DNA of 64,000 nucleotides from Methanomassiliicoccaceae archaeon (GTDB lineage: Archaea; Thermoplasmatota; Thermoplasmata; Methanomassiliicoccales; Methanomethylophilaceae): the NCBI GenBank assembly GCA_003555025.1, contig PWHV01000008.1, positions 1 through 64,000 of the forward strand. The letters run 5' to 3'. The position numbers were made by a program, and so were the translations under genes. The notes below the pieces were generated by a model that had not been told where the DNA came from, ran no database searches, and was given only the letters and a program-made list of their open reading frames with translations. Shown in pieces: positions 34,584 through 44,042 of this stretch. Numbering within the stretch: the stretch's first letter is position 1; every line of letters begins with the position of its first letter.

Positions 34584-35996
34584 TCAGCCCAGTATGACGG
34601 TCTTCCATTCCATGTACGAGTCCAGGGACTCGGTGCCGTTCTCCCGCCCCATGCCACTGTCGCCGATGCCGCCGAAGGGCGCCTCCACCGGCACCCGCAG
34701 ATGCATGTTCACCCACACCATGCCGGAGCGGAAACCCTCGGCGCAGGCCCTGGCAGTGTCCAGGTCCCTGGTCCATACGGACGCGCCCAGGCCGTACGGG
34801 CCGCCGTTGGCCAGCTCCATCGCCTCGTCCAAGGAGGACGTGCGCACCACCGGCAGTATGGGTCCGAACAGCTCCTCATCAAGCATCCTGGCATCGGAGG
34901 GCGGGTCGGTGACCAGCGTCGGCGGGAAGAAATGCCCCTTCATGTCCGGCACCACGCCGCGGGACGCCTCCTCCCCGCCCCGGGAGCGGAGGTCGTCCAT
35001 GAAAGAGCGCATAAGCCGCTGCTGCTGCAGGCTGACCAAGGGACCCATCTGGGTTCCGCTCTCGCCCCCATCGCCCACCCGCAGTGCGGACACCCGCTCC
35101 TTCAGCATGCTGATGAGACGGTCGGCCACCGGCTCCATGACGTAGAGCCTCTTGAGGGACGTGCAGGCCTGGCCGCAGTTGTAGAAGCGGGCGGAGATGA
35201 TGCCGTCCGCGGCCCTCTCCAGGTCAGCGTCCTCGCAGACGATGGCAGGGTCGCTGCCCCCCAGCTCCAGGGTGAGGCGTTTCAGCGTGGGGGCGGCGAT
35301 TCCCGCCACCCTCTTGCCGGTGCCGGACGAGCCGGTGAAGGAGACCTTGCGCACGCCGGGATGCGAGGCGATGGCCTCGCCGACGGCGGCGCCGGGGCCG
35401 GTGACCACGTTCAGCACGCCCGGCGGCAGGCCGGCCTCCTGCAGCTTGGAGGCCAGCGATAGGCAGCACAACGGGGCCTCGCTCGAGGGCTTGAGGACCA
35501 CCGTGTTACCGGTCGCCAGCGCCGGTGCCGTCTTCCAGGCCATGATGAGGGCCGGCAGGTTCCACGGTATGATCGCTCCGCAGACTCCCAGCGGCTCCCG
35601 CAGGGTGAGGCCTTTGCCCATCCCCTGCAGGTCGAGGGTCTTGCCGTGCAGCGAACCGCATACGGACGCGTGGTACTCCAAGACGTTGGCGAAGCCGAGG
35701 ACCTCCCCTTTCGACTCGGTGAGCGGCTTCCCCTGCTCGCGGGTGAGCAGGGCGGCGAGCTCATCGCCGGCATCCCGGACGGCCGCCGCCGCCCTCCACA
35801 GCACCCGCCCCCTTTCCCTAGCCGGCGTTGCCGACCAGGGCACGAAGGCCTCGGCGGCGCTGTCCACCGCCGCGGAGACGTCCTCCCTACCGCCTTGCGG
35901 GACCTCGCCGGCGGCGCTGAGGTCCGCCGGGTTGGTCACCCCGGTCACGCCTCCTCCGGCGGCCGCGGCCCATTCTCCGCCGATCAACATCATCAT
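34584..35996 (-). CDS. Aldehyde dehydrogenase family protein
   Basis: NAD(P)-dependent aldehyde oxidation. 470 residues with the full family pattern: PWNLPALIMAWKTAPALATGN, KPSSEAP, FTGSSGTGKRV, catalytic Glu in LELGGSDPAIV, catalytic Cys in NCGQACTSLKR, and the C-terminal EELFGPILPV and PFGGIGDSGMGRE. Substrate unknown; succinate-semialdehyde or lactaldehyde dehydrogenase-like enzymes share this layout. It diverges from the FBP aldolase/phosphatase gene, with its own TATA-like element (ATAATATATC on this strand, near 36019-36028). Confidence 0.88.
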   Translation of the reverse strand: MMMLIGGEWAAAAGGGVTGVTNPADLSAAGEVPQGGREDVSAAVDSAAEAFVPWSATPARERGRVLWRAAAAVRDAGDELAALLTREQGKPLTESKGEVLGFANVLEYHASVCGSLHGKTLDLQGMGKGLTLREPLGVCGAIIPWNLPALIMAWKTAPALATGNTVVLKPSSEAPLCCLSLASKLQEAGLPPGVLNVVTGPGAAVGEAIASHPGVRKVSFTGSSGTGKRVAGIAAPTLKRLTLELGGSDPAIVCEDADLERAADGIISARFYNCGQACTSLKRLYVMEPVADRLISMLKERVSALRVGDGGESGTQMGPLVSLQQQRLMRSFMDDLRSRGGEEASRGVVPDMKGHFFPPTLVTDPPSDARMLDEELFGPILPVVRTSSLDEAMELANGGPYGLGASVWTRDLDTARACAEGFRSGMVWVNMHLRVPVEAPFGGIGDSGMGRENGTESLDSYMEWKTVILG

Positions 35997-36065
35997 GGTG
36001 CCGCAATCTCATTACGGATATATTATTCGGACCCCCGGATCAGGAGATGTCCAGGGTATCAAACC

Positions 36066-36075
36066 TTTTATAATA
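36066..36075 (+). promoter_or_regulatory. TATA box of the FBP aldolase/phosphatase gene
   Basis: TTTTATAATA lies about 50 nt before the ATG at 36121, which gives a leader of roughly 20-25 nt. A 10-bp palindrome, GTTGATCAAC (36110-36119), sits in that leader immediately before the start codon and could be an operator or affect translation. Confidence 0.55.
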
Positions 36076-36120
36076 TCCATGACATTGCCATCAGCAATCG
36101 CACCTTCGAGTTGATCAACA

Positions 36121-37260
36121 ATGTCAGATAAAGTCACCGTATCAGTGATCAAGGCCGATGTAGGCTCCGTCGTGGGCCACACCCGCCCCCACCCCGCGAT
36201 GATGGACGCCTGCAGGGACGTCCTCGCTGAGGGTGTAAAGTCCGGATGTCTGCAGGATTTCTACGTCACCCGCGTCGGTGACGACATCAACCTCCTCATG
36301 TCCCATTACAAGGGCGAGGGGAACTGTGACGTCCACGAGCTCGCCTGGAACGCGTTCAGCGACGCTACCGACCTGGCCAGGAATATGAAGCTCTACGGCG
36401 CTGGCCAGGACATACTGTGCGATGCGTTCAGCGGCAACGTCAAAGGCGCCGGCCCCGGCGCCGCGGAGATGACCTTCGAGGAGCGCGGCTCGGAGCCAAT
36501 GATGTTCTTCATGGCGGACAAGACCGAGCCATCCGCTTACTCCCTGCCTCTGTCGAAAGTCTTCCTGGACCCGTTCAGCACCACCGGCCTGGTCATCGAC
36601 CCCCGCGCCACCAAAGGCTTCGAGGTGGAGATCCATGACGTGGTCGACTCCAAGAAGGTCGTGATGAAGTCCCCGGAGGAGACCTACAGCATGCTGACTC
36701 TGCTGGGCGACACCACCCGCTACGCCATCAAGAGCATCGAGAGCCGCGCCGGCGTGGGGACCGCCGCGGTGGTGAGCACCGACAAGCTCAACCTCGCCGC
36801 CGGCAAGTACGTCGGCAAGGACGACCCGGTGTGCATCTGCCGCGCCCAGAGCGGCCTGCCCGCGGTCGGAGAGTATCTGCAGCCCTACATGAACACCATG
36901 CTCGTGGCGGGTTGGATGCGCGGCTCCCACTACGGCGCCTTCTACCCCTGCTCGGTGGATTGCTCCGACCCCACCTATTACGACGGCCCGCCGCGGATTT
37001 GCTGCATCGGCTTCCAGCTGAACAACGGCCGCTTCCAGGGGCTGGAGCCTGTCTCCGCCCCCGCCGGGGACCGTCAGCCAATCGACTTCTTCGCCGGAGG
37101 GGAATGGGACGAGGTGAGGCGCAGGGCCATCAAGACCAGCGCCATGATGCGCGGCCACGGGCCGTTCATGCCCGCCATACTGGGGCCTGGCGAGATGGAG
37201 TACACCACCCGCCCCGAGGTCCTGGACTCGTTGAAGCAGAGGTTCGAGGACCTTGACTGA
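36121..37260 (+). CDS. fbp: Fructose-1,6-bisphosphate aldolase/phosphatase
   Basis: Bifunctional archaeal gluconeogenesis enzyme (class V FBPase) that makes FBP from triose phosphates and removes a phosphate. Seen are VTVSVIKADVGSVVGHTRPH, the metal-binding VGDDINLLMSH, GAGQDILCDAFSGNVKG, GPGAAEM and the Schiff-base loop region PTYYDGPPR. 379 residues is standard. The TTG-started triosephosphate isomerase gene overlaps its end by 8 nt, so the two gluconeogenic steps are translationally coupled. Confidence 0.96.
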   Translation: MSDKVTVSVIKADVGSVVGHTRPHPAMMDACRDVLAEGVKSGCLQDFYVTRVGDDINLLMSHYKGEGNCDVHELAWNAFSDATDLARNMKLYGAGQDILCDAFSGNVKGAGPGAAEMTFEERGSEPMMFFMADKTEPSAYSLPLSKVFLDPFSTTGLVIDPRATKGFEVEIHDVVDSKKVVMKSPEETYSMLTLLGDTTRYAIKSIESRAGVGTAAVVSTDKLNLAAGKYVGKDDPVCICRAQSGLPAVGEYLQPYMNTMLVAGWMRGSHYGAFYPCSVDCSDPTYYDGPPRICCIGFQLNNGRFQGLEPVSAPAGDRQPIDFFAGGEWDEVRRRAIKTSAMMRGHGPFMPAILGPGEMEYTTRPEVLDSLKQRFEDLD

Positions 37261-37930
37261 TATCAGGACCCCTGCGGTGATAGTCAATTTCAAGGCCTAC
37301 ACGCAGGTGGACGGCGAGGCCGCCCTGCGCATGGCCGGGGCCTGCGCCGCCGTCGCCGAGGAGACCGGCGTCTGCATCGCCGCCTGCCCGCCCATGGCGG
37401 AGCTGGGCTCCGTCGCCCGCTCAGTGGACGTGCCGGTGCTCTCCCAGCACGCCGACGCCCGCAAACCGGGTTCGGCCACCGGCTGGGTGACTCCTTCGAT
37501 GGTCGCCGCCTCCGGGGCCAGCGGTACGCTGCTGAACCACTCCGAGCACCGCATGGTCCTCTCTGAGATAAAGGAGGCGGTGAGCATGTGCCGCGATGCC
37601 GGACTGGCAACGGTGGTGTGCAGCGACTCCGCCGCCAGCTCGGGCGCGGTGGCCTTCTACTCGCCGGACTTCGTCGCGGTGGAGCCTCCCGAGCTCATCG
37701 GCGGCGACGTGTCGGTCACCAGCGCCAGCCCGGAGCTCGTCTCCGACGCGGTGGACGCCGTCAGGTCGGTGGATGAAGGTGTCACCGTCCTCTGCGGCGC
37801 CGGTGTCAAGACCGGCGACGACGTGCGCGCCGCCCTCGACCTCGGCGCCGGCGGGGTGCTGCTCGCGTCCGGCGTGGTGAAGCACGATGACCCCGCGCAG
37901 GCCCTGCGGGACCTGGTCTCCAGGATCTGA
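37253..37930 (+). CDS. tpiA: Triosephosphate isomerase, archaeal type
   Basis: Interconverts DHAP and glyceraldehyde-3-phosphate. Short archaeal form of 225 residues: VNFKAYTQ (catalytic Lys), LLNHSEHRM (catalytic His), the catalytic Glu in FVAVEPPELIGG, and phosphate-loop segments LCGAGVKTGDDV and GVLLASGVVK. Begins with TTG overlapping the fbp stop by 8 nt. The pairing with FBP aldolase/phosphatase makes a compact gluconeogenesis unit. Confidence 0.94.
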   Translation: MTDIRTPAVIVNFKAYTQVDGEAALRMAGACAAVAEETGVCIAACPPMAELGSVARSVDVPVLSQHADARKPGSATGWVTPSMVAASGASGTLLNHSEHRMVLSEIKEAVSMCRDAGLATVVCSDSAASSGAVAFYSPDFVAVEPPELIGGDVSVTSASPELVSDAVDAVRSVDEGVTVLCGAGVKTGDDVRAALDLGAGGVLLASGVVKHDDPAQALRDLVSRI

Positions 37931-37980
37931 GCCTTAATGTAGCCCCATAGCTCATAAGCCCCCGATCCGTGCTCAGGGCG

Positions 37981-39951
37981 ATGAGGTTAGCACCGATTCT
38001 GATTCTGGCGTTGCTGCTGGCAGCCCCCACCGTCCAGGCCCAGCCCTGCGAGGGCGAGGGCAGCCCGCTGATGGGCGAGCTTCTGATCAGCGCCGTCATG
38101 CCGGTGCACAGCAGCGAGTTCGTCTGCATCCTCAACAACGGCGGTTCCGTGGTGCGGATGGGAGGCCTGACGGTCACCGACGGCGAGGGCATACTCACCA
38201 TACCCGAGGGCACAGTCCTCGAACCCGGCGAGGAGCTCGTCATAGCCAGCGGCGAGCAGACCTTCCTCGATCCAGAGGGAAGGCAGTTCATGCTCATCTC
38301 CGAGATGGAACGTTGGGGCAGCTTCATACTCGCCGACCGCGGAGATTGGGTGCACATAATGGACGGCGACGTCGTGCTGGACACCTTCGTCTACGGGGAC
38401 GTGGACCGCCTCCTCCCCGGATGGGACGGTCCGCCGTTCGATCGCATCGGCCGCTGCCAGATGGCGGTTCGACTCCCCGGAGAGGACAGCGACACCCGCT
38501 GGGACTGGACCGTGACCGTCCCGGGAAGGTCGGAGCACCCGGAGAGGGCCTTCATGGCCGAGGTGCAGGGGTTCCTCTTCCCTGACGAAGGCTTCGATAT
38601 CATCATGAGGGAGCTCTCGATGGCGCGCAGCAGCGTCCTCCTTTCCCTCTATTATCTCGACAACGGCAGCGTGATGTCGTTGCTGTCGAAGCTAGCAGGC
38701 AGCGGCGTCGAGGTGCGCGTGCTCCTCGAGGGGGCGCCCGTGGGCGGCATCAGCGAGTCCACCGCCGCCCGGCTCATGACCATGGCCGAGGAGGGTGTGG
38801 AGATCCACCTGCTGCGCTCCGCCGACGGTTACAAGCGTTACGATTACATGCACTCCAAGTACGCGGTGGTGGACGGGCGCACCCTGATGATGACCAGCGA
38901 GAACTGGAGGACCTCGGCCTTCGAGAGCAACCGCGGCTGGGGGGCGTTGGCTTCCAGCAGCGCCCTCGCATCCCATATGGCGGAGCTCTTCCACCTCGAT
39001 CACGACCTCCATCGCCACGATGTCCACTGCGTCCTCACTTACTACTCGTACCTCGATCCCGAACCTCTGCCTTCGCCCTCCCCTGTGGACGGAGGCCCCC
39101 GCGACACCGTCCTCTCCAAGGTCACGGTTGTCACCGGCCCTGAGCACGGACGCGGGTGGCTGCAGGGACTGTTCGAATCCGCCACCGAGAGGATCTACTC
39201 GCAACAATTCTACTGCCAAGCGTCCTGGGCCTACGGCGACGGGGTGCTACAGTGGATGCGGGACGCCGGGGCCCGCAACGTCGACTCCCGTCTTCTGCTC
39301 GACTCGACCTTCATGGGGGACTCCGGCGGAAGGAACGCCAAGGTCGCGGCGGCCTTCGACGGCTGGGAGGGCTGTAGCGCCCGGCTCTGGGAGGGGGAGA
39401 GGGAGTTCAGCCTGCAGCACAACAAGGGCCTGGTGGTGGACGATGCGGCGGTGATATCCACCTTCAACTGGGTGGACGCGTCCTTCGACAACAACCGCGA
39501 GAACGCCCTGGTGATAGAATCGGCGGAGATAGCATCAATGTTCGCCGACGCGTTCCTGCTCGATTGGTCCCCTGACCCTTACCCGCCCACGGCGGTGCTG
39601 GACTGGGAGGACAGGACATATCGGGCGGGGGAGATGGTGCTGCTCACTGCCAATCGCTCCCATGACAACGTGGCCGTGACCGGCTACCATTGGGACCTGA
39701 ACGGCGACGGGGAGGCGGACCGGGAGGGCAGCAGGGTGATGCACAGCTTCCCGGCGGGGGAGTGGGAATGCACGCTATGGGTCTATGACGCTGAAGGGAA
39801 CAGCGACCACGTCCGCTTCACGGTGACGGTGGAGGAGGAGGCCTCGGTCGGCGGCTCGGCGTACCTCCCCTTGGCCGGACTGAGCGCCGCCCTGCTGGCG
39901 TGGAGGGCGGCGGTCCTGCGGCGGCGGAGGGCCTCTCAGACCTCGATGTAG
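37981..39951 (+). CDS. Secreted, membrane-anchored phospholipase D-like protein
   Basis: A 656-residue surface protein. Order seen: signal peptide (LAPILILALLLAAPTVQAQ), a lamin-tail-like beta domain (about residues 30-150), two phospholipase D halves with HKD motifs (MHSKYAVVDG and QHNKGLVVDD), a PKD domain (PPTAVLDW to VTV, DLNGDGEAD inside), and a C-terminal helix (YLPLAGLSAALLAW) followed by Arg residues as a membrane anchor. Both HKD sites look intact, so it may be a nuclease or a phosphodiesterase outside the cell. Lamin-tail domains often go with secreted nucleases. It ends with TAG. Confidence 0.75.
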   Translation: MRLAPILILALLLAAPTVQAQPCEGEGSPLMGELLISAVMPVHSSEFVCILNNGGSVVRMGGLTVTDGEGILTIPEGTVLEPGEELVIASGEQTFLDPEGRQFMLISEMERWGSFILADRGDWVHIMDGDVVLDTFVYGDVDRLLPGWDGPPFDRIGRCQMAVRLPGEDSDTRWDWTVTVPGRSEHPERAFMAEVQGFLFPDEGFDIIMRELSMARSSVLLSLYYLDNGSVMSLLSKLAGSGVEVRVLLEGAPVGGISESTAARLMTMAEEGVEIHLLRSADGYKRYDYMHSKYAVVDGRTLMMTSENWRTSAFESNRGWGALASSSALASHMAELFHLDHDLHRHDVHCVLTYYSYLDPEPLPSPSPVDGGPRDTVLSKVTVVTGPEHGRGWLQGLFESATERIYSQQFYCQASWAYGDGVLQWMRDAGARNVDSRLLLDSTFMGDSGGRNAKVAAAFDGWEGCSARLWEGEREFSLQHNKGLVVDDAAVISTFNWVDASFDNNRENALVIESAEIASMFADAFLLDWSPDPYPPTAVLDWEDRTYRAGEMVLLTANRSHDNVAVTGYHWDLNGDGEADREGSRVMHSFPAGEWECTLWVYDAEGNSDHVRFTVTVEEEASVGGSAYLPLAGLSAALLAWRAAVLRRRRASQTSM

Positions 39952-40259
39952 ACGTGGCCGTCCTCGATCAGCGCCTCGTATCTCCTCAGGTCGCTGGCCT
40001 TCCCTATCAGAGGGATGCCCACCTGCTTGGTGAGCTCCCCGGTCATGAGGTCGTACCTCGCTCCGTGCACCGGGCATCTCACCGAGCCTTCCACCACTTT
40101 CCCCATGCGCAGGGGGCCGCCCCAGTGGGTGCATTTGCCGTCGAGCACGCTGATCTCGCCATCCGCTTTGGAAACCAGGTACTGGTTCCCTCCTGCCTTG
40201 ACCCCCACGAAGCCTCCCTCGGGGACGTCCTCCTCCTTCATCAGTTTCAGCTTGGTCAT
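39936..40259 (-). CDS. Rieske-type [2Fe-2S] ferredoxin
   Basis: Small soluble Rieske protein of 107 residues. Cluster ligands are Cys and His in KCTHWGGPL near residue 45 and in RCPVHGARYD near residue 63. The compact form without membrane anchor matches Rieske ferredoxins that feed oxygenases or reductases; its partner is not in the window. The ATG at 40259 gives MTKLKLMKEEDVPEG. The end overlaps the phospholipase gene by 16 nt. Confidence 0.88.
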   Translation of the reverse strand: MTKLKLMKEEDVPEGGFVGVKAGGNQYLVSKADGEISVLDGKCTHWGGPLRMGKVVEGSVRCPVHGARYDLMTGELTKQVGIPLIGKASDLRRYEALIEDGHVYIEV

Positions 40260-40347
40260 GATATCGCATTGGAAAGGTGGCGTTGCAGGCATAAAAACGG
40301 TTCGCCGCGACAAAGGGATTAAGCGGCACGACGGTGTTGCCGGGGCG

Positions 40348-40797
40348 ATGATGGTGCGCGAGTTCCGCCCCAGCGACCTGGAGCAGGTCTTCGGCCTGGC
40401 CCGCGCCAGCTTCGACGAGGAGTACCGGCCCGACGCCTTCCTCTACTTCCACGGTCAATGGCCCCAGGGCCAGCTGGTGATGGTCACTCCCGATGGAGGG
40501 CTAGGCGGTTTCATCTTCGGGATAAGGACCACTGACGGCCAGGCGAGGATCATGCTGGTGGCGCTGAGGGCGGAGCTGAGGGGAGGCGGCCTGGGGACTA
40601 TGCTGATAAAAGATTTCGAGTCCCGCGCCCAGGCATCCGGATGCGCCCGCATCGCCCTGGAGCTGAGGCACTCCAAGAGGAGGCTGATGCACTTCTATCA
40701 AAGGCTGGGATTCATCACGGTGGGGATGCTGCAGAGCTACTACAGCGACGGCGAGGACGGCCTGCTCATGGAGAAGCCCCTTCAGTGGAACATCTGA
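40348..40797 (+). CDS. GNAT-family N-acetyltransferase (RimI-like)
   Basis: A 149-residue GNAT domain. It starts MVREFRPSDLEQVFGLARASF as in RimI-like proteins. The acetyl-CoA motif is somewhat altered, with ALRAELRGGGLGTMLIKDFE in place of R-x-x-G-x-G. The C-terminal HFYQRLGFITVGMLQSYY is typical. Substrate may be a protein N-terminus, but this is not certain. The end overlaps the converging Lon-like gene by 16 nt. Confidence 0.82.
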   Translation: MMVREFRPSDLEQVFGLARASFDEEYRPDAFLYFHGQWPQGQLVMVTPDGGLGGFIFGIRTTDGQARIMLVALRAELRGGGLGTMLIKDFESRAQASGCARIALELRHSKRRLMHFYQRLGFITVGMLQSYYSDGEDGLLMEKPLQWNI

Positions 40798-42326
40798 TCG
40801 CCCAGATGCTGATTCTGCAGGTAGTAGGAGGACTTCTCCTTCTGCGAGTCCGAGACGTCCTTGGACAGCCCCTTCATGTAGGAGCCGTAACGGTCGCGTA
40901 TCTGCTCCTCCACGGTACGGGCGCGGCGCAGCGCCGCATCGAGATGCTCCGTCTCGATGCGATCCGAGCCCTCCTTCACCGCCTGGTCGCCGGCGGCGCG
41001 CAGCAGCCCGCCCATCTCCCGCAGCCGCAGGGTGAGGGCGTTGCTGTGCTCGTCCCAATCGCGGGCGCGGCGGCGCCCCTCCTTCACCAGGCCTCGTACC
41101 GTGTCAATGCTCGCATGCGGTATCCTGCCGTCCATCTCCACCTCCTGGGCGATGAACTGCAGGTATTTTCCGCGGTTCTCGAGGGTGTCAGGCATGGAGG
41201 TGTCCATGAGCAGCTCGTAGCCGCCGCCGGACACCCTCGAGCGCAGCGGCGATAGGATGTTCTCCAGGTCCTGGATGTTGCAGGCCGCCACCAGTATGAA
41301 GTCGCAGGGCACGGCGTCCACCCGCACCGAGGCGCCGGCACTCTGAGGGTTCTGCCCGGTGATGGGGAATTGCTTCTCCTGCATCGCCGAGAGGATGTAG
41401 CGCTGCGTCTGGCCAAGATGGGTTATCTCGTCGATGAACAGCACCCCCTCGTGGGCATCGTGTATGGCCCCCGGCACCACCCTTTCGTAGGGTGGCGTCC
41501 CCAGGCCCTGGTGGCCCCCGTAGGGGTCGTGCCTGACATCGCCCAGCAGCTCGGTCTCCGAGGCACCGGTGGCGAGGACGAACGGGTTCCTGTTCAGAGG
41601 TACGATGACTTTGCGGTTGGAGGTCTTCTCCAGCTCACGGCGCTTCTCCAGCGACGCCTGGTCCAGGACGCGGATTCTGTCGCCGGCGCGCTCGAAGACC
41701 ACCACCTCCTCCTTGCCCCGCTTGACGCGGGTGGTGGTGACCTTCTCCTTGCCCACCGGCGACTGCGGCAGAGCGCTCATCGCCGATTCCAGCATGCCGC
41801 CCAGAAGGTCGCCGAATGGGTTCTCGCGGCGGTCGACGTCCATCTTGGAGCCTCCGCATGAGGGGCAGGTCCTTTCGCTCGGAGGCGAGACGCCGCCGCA
41901 GTCGCGGCAGCGGTAGCCGAGGCGCTGTGCCACGTTGGGCGGGGCGTCCTCGACGTCGATGAGCTCCCCGGCGGCGGAGGCGCGCCTGGCCTTCTCGGCC
42001 TCGACCTCATCCTCGGCGCGCACCTCCAGCATGGGGCGCTCATGGTTCTCCGGATTGTGCACTACCCGCAGCTCGTGACGCGGCGCCGGTAGGTGCAGCG
42101 CCAAGGCCTGGGCGATCATGGACTTCCCGGTGCCGGGAGGGCCCACGAGGAGCAGGTGCCGCCTCTGCCTGGCGGCGAGGCGGGCGAGGTCGATGGCCTC
42201 GTCCTGGCCGATCACCCTTCCCAAGGGGTCGGACGGTATGCTGACCTCAGCGGTGCTGCTGAGGTCGGCCACGCGCTCCCAGACGGTCAGCCCGTCGTCC
42301 TTCAGATCAGGTCTTCCTTGGTCCAT
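40782..42326 (-). CDS. LonB-like AAA+ ATPase lacking a protease domain
   Basis: A 514-residue AAA+ protein. Walker A is [15 protein letters not shown] near residue 58, and the Walker B region reads [14 protein letters not shown] zinc-ribbon-like insert ([22 protein letters not shown], given as its two CxxC halves) lies near residue 140. ATPase and sensor parts resemble archaeal LonB ([22 protein letters not shown]). The Ser-Lys protease domain that should follow is missing and no transmembrane pair is visible. It starts inside the end of dnaG (25-nt overlap), so they are co-transcribed. Unfoldase or regulatory ATPase is inferred. Confidence 0.75.
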   Translation of the reverse strand: MDQGRPDLKDDGLTVWERVADLSSTAEVSIPSDPLGRVIGQDEAIDLARLAARQRRHLLLVGPPGTGKSMIAQALALHLPAPRHELRVVHNPENHERPMLEVRAEDEVEAEKARRASAAGELIDVEDAPPNVAQRLGYRCRDCGGVSPPSERTCPSCGGSKMDVDRRENPFGDLLGGMLESAMSALPQSPVGKEKVTTTRVKRGKEEVVVFERAGDRIRVLDQASLEKRRELEKTSNRKVIVPLNRNPFVLATGASETELLGDVRHDPYGGHQGLGTPPYERVVPGAIHDAHEGVLFIDEITHLGQTQRYILSAMQEKQFPITGQNPQSAGASVRVDAVPCDFILVAACNIQDLENILSPLRSRVSGGGYELLMDTSMPDTLENRGKYLQFIAQEVEMDGRIPHASIDTVRGLVKEGRRRARDWDEHSNALTLRLREMGGLLRAAGDQAVKEGSDRIETEHLDAALRRARTVEEQIRDRYGSYMKGLSKDVSDSQKEKSSYYLQNQHLGDQMFH

Positions 42327-43732
42327 ATCTCCACGCCGCTGGGCTGTTTGGTGACGCTGCCCATCTTGGCGCCCACCACCACCGGTATGTTCTTCTCGGC
42401 GACGATGTCGAGTATCCGCTGCGATATCACGCCGTCGAACACTATGGCATCCAGCTGCTCGTCGGTCTTCTTGAGGGTGTCCACCAGCTCCTTGACGGTG
42501 GTCTCGTGCTTGACCTCTCCGCCGACGATGAGCTTGGCGTTGTGGCTGGTGCTCATCTCGTTGATCATGTCGCGGAAGGCGATCTGCTGCTCGTTGAGGC
42601 TCTTGTCCGCCTTGGCGGGGCGCTCCTCCCTTTTCTCCCGCGGCTCCTTCTTCTTGTAACGCTCGGCGGCCTCGGTGTCGAAGCGGGGCTCTTTGCGCTT
42701 GGAGCGCTCCTCCTTGCCGTTCTTGTCGTCCTTGGCGGCCTTGTCGTCCTTGGCGGCCTTGTCGTCCTTGCCGGCCTTGTCGTCCTTGGCGGCCTTGCCG
42801 TTCTTGTCGTCCTTACCGTTGGACGGCTTCTCCTCCTTCGCCTTGCGGGAGGGTTTCTCATCATCGGCGCGCTCCTCGCGCTTTTTGCCGTTGACGTCGG
42901 CGAGGCCGTACATCTCGATGTACTGCTCGGCGGGTATCTTGTTGCGCAGCGCCTTGGTTATCTGCTTCTGCGTTAGCTCCTCGACCTCCAACGGCCGCGG
43001 CGCGCGGGCCACGAAGTCCATCTCCGCCACCTGGAACAGCTCGCGGAGGATCAGCTCGCCGCCGCGGTCGCCGTCCACGAAAGCGGTGATTATGCGTTCC
43101 TTGGAGAGATCCATCACCGTCTTGGGGATGTTGGTCCCCTCCACGGCGATGGCGTTCTTTATCCCGGAGCGGAGAAGGTTGAGGACGTCGGAACGGCCCT
43201 CGACCACGATTATGGCGTCGGATTCCTTGACGTTCGGTCCTGCGGGCAGGCGCTCCTTTCCGTAATGGACGATCTCCTCCATCTGCACGCTCTGCCTGAC
43301 GCTGTCGGTGAGGTCGACTCCGCTCTGGTTGGACTGCGTCATCAGATCGTTGAGCAGCTCCTTGGCGCGGTCGATTATCTTCTCGCGCTTGGTGATGCGC
43401 ACGTCCTCGATGGACAGGACCTTTATCCCCGCCTTGCAGGGCCCGACTCGGTCGATGGTCTCCAACGCCGAAGCGAGGATGACGGTCTCCACCTGGTCTA
43501 GGCTGGAGGGGATATGCACAATGCCCTCGGACTTCCCGCCCTTGGAGGTAATCTCCACCTCGATGCGGCCTATGCGGCCGGACTTCTGCAGGTCGCGCAG
43601 ATCGAGTTCGTCACCTAGCAGCCCCTCGGTCTGGCCGAAGATGGCGCCCACCACATCAGGCTTCTCGACGATTCCGTCGGCGTTGATGCGGGCCTTTACC
43701 ATGTATTTAGTAGTACTGGGATCGATGTTCAT
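42302..43732 (-). CDS. dnaG: Archaeal DnaG primase-like protein
   Basis: Toprim protein linked in archaea with the exosome and possibly priming. N-terminal [44 protein letters not shown] (only the first part is diagnostic) precedes the Toprim core [15 protein letters not shown] and AFVDGDRGG. 476 residues. Between the core and the C-terminal domain lies a Lys/Asp-rich low-complexity stretch of about 100 residues made partly of KDDKAA repeats. A TATA-like GATATATT on this strand near 43875-43882 would give a leader of over 100 nt. Confidence 0.93.
   Translation of the reverse strand: MNIDPSTTKYMVKARINADGIVEKPDVVGAIFGQTEGLLGDELDLRDLQKSGRIGRIEVEITSKGGKSEGIVHIPSSLDQVETVILASALETIDRVGPCKAGIKVLSIEDVRITKREKIIDRAKELLNDLMTQSNQSGVDLTDSVRQSVQMEEIVHYGKERLPAGPNVKESDAIIVVEGRSDVLNLLRSGIKNAIAVEGTNIPKTVMDLSKERIITAFVDGDRGGELILRELFQVAEMDFVARAPRPLEVEELTQKQITKALRNKIPAEQYIEMYGLADVNGKKREERADDEKPSRKAKEEKPSNGKDDKNGKAAKDDKAGKDDKAAKDDKAAKDDKNGKEERSKRKEPRFDTEAAERYKKKEPREKREERPAKADKSLNEQQIAFRDMINEMSTSHNAKLIVGGEVKHETTVKELVDTLKKTDEQLDAIVFDGVISQRILDIVAEKNIPVVVGAKMGSVTKQPSGVEIWTKEDLI
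42723..42794 (-). repeat. Four tandem 18-bp repeats inside dnaG
   Basis: Four adjacent copies of TTGTCGTCCTTGGCGGCC (plus-strand reading): 42723-42740, 42741-42758, 42759-42776 (one mismatch) and 42777-42794, flanked by worn copies. Each encodes KDDKAA or a variant on the minus strand. The length is a multiple of three, so changes in copy number would keep the frame. Confidence 0.9.
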
Positions 43733-44042
43733 CGCTCACACCTTCCTGGTGTCGGGAAAATGCCGTCTGCGATCCACCAATTGCAGGATAGCGGAGGCCG
43801 CCTGCCCCTCGTCTAGCCCTCTTGCGTCTGCCCCGCGAGGCCATCGCGGCCGCCGTAGGTCATCCAGTTCTCAATATATCTGATGGTCAGATGATAGTGA
43901 TCTATTGATTAGTGAACCGGGTCTGTCACTCCCGTTGTTAAGCCGATTGTGGATTTCAGTTATATAACTTTTGTTGAAATGCATGCTGTACTGCTTTAAA
44001 TGCCCGGTCCTGCACTGGCCTACCATGATGCCGGTAGTTCTT
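43733..44042. other. 310-nt intergenic region with promoter-like elements
   Basis: No gene is seen. The part nearest dnaG looks like its leader, with a hairpin candidate (GCAGG/CCTGC on the minus strand) and a GGTGTGAG ribosome-binding site close to the ATG. A perfect 12-bp palindrome AGTTATATAACT (43958-43969) holds a TATA-like core that could work on either strand. The upper strand also has GATATATTG-type sequence near 43875. A small RNA is possible but no known RNA family could be recognised. Confidence 0.4.

Noticed and set aside
34541-34657. Longer N-terminus of aspartyl-tRNA synthetase
   Set aside because: The added residues lie within the adjoining aldehyde dehydrogenase gene and lack family similarity; ATG 34540 fits the archaeal length.
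36110-36119. GTTGATCAAC palindrome as a firm operator of fbp
   Set aside because: A single 10-bp palindrome next to the start codon with no second copy or regulator gene nearby is too weak; it is only mentioned in the promoter entry.
42723-42794. CRISPR array
   Set aside because: The repeats are tandem without spacers, a multiple of three long, and lie in frame within dnaG.
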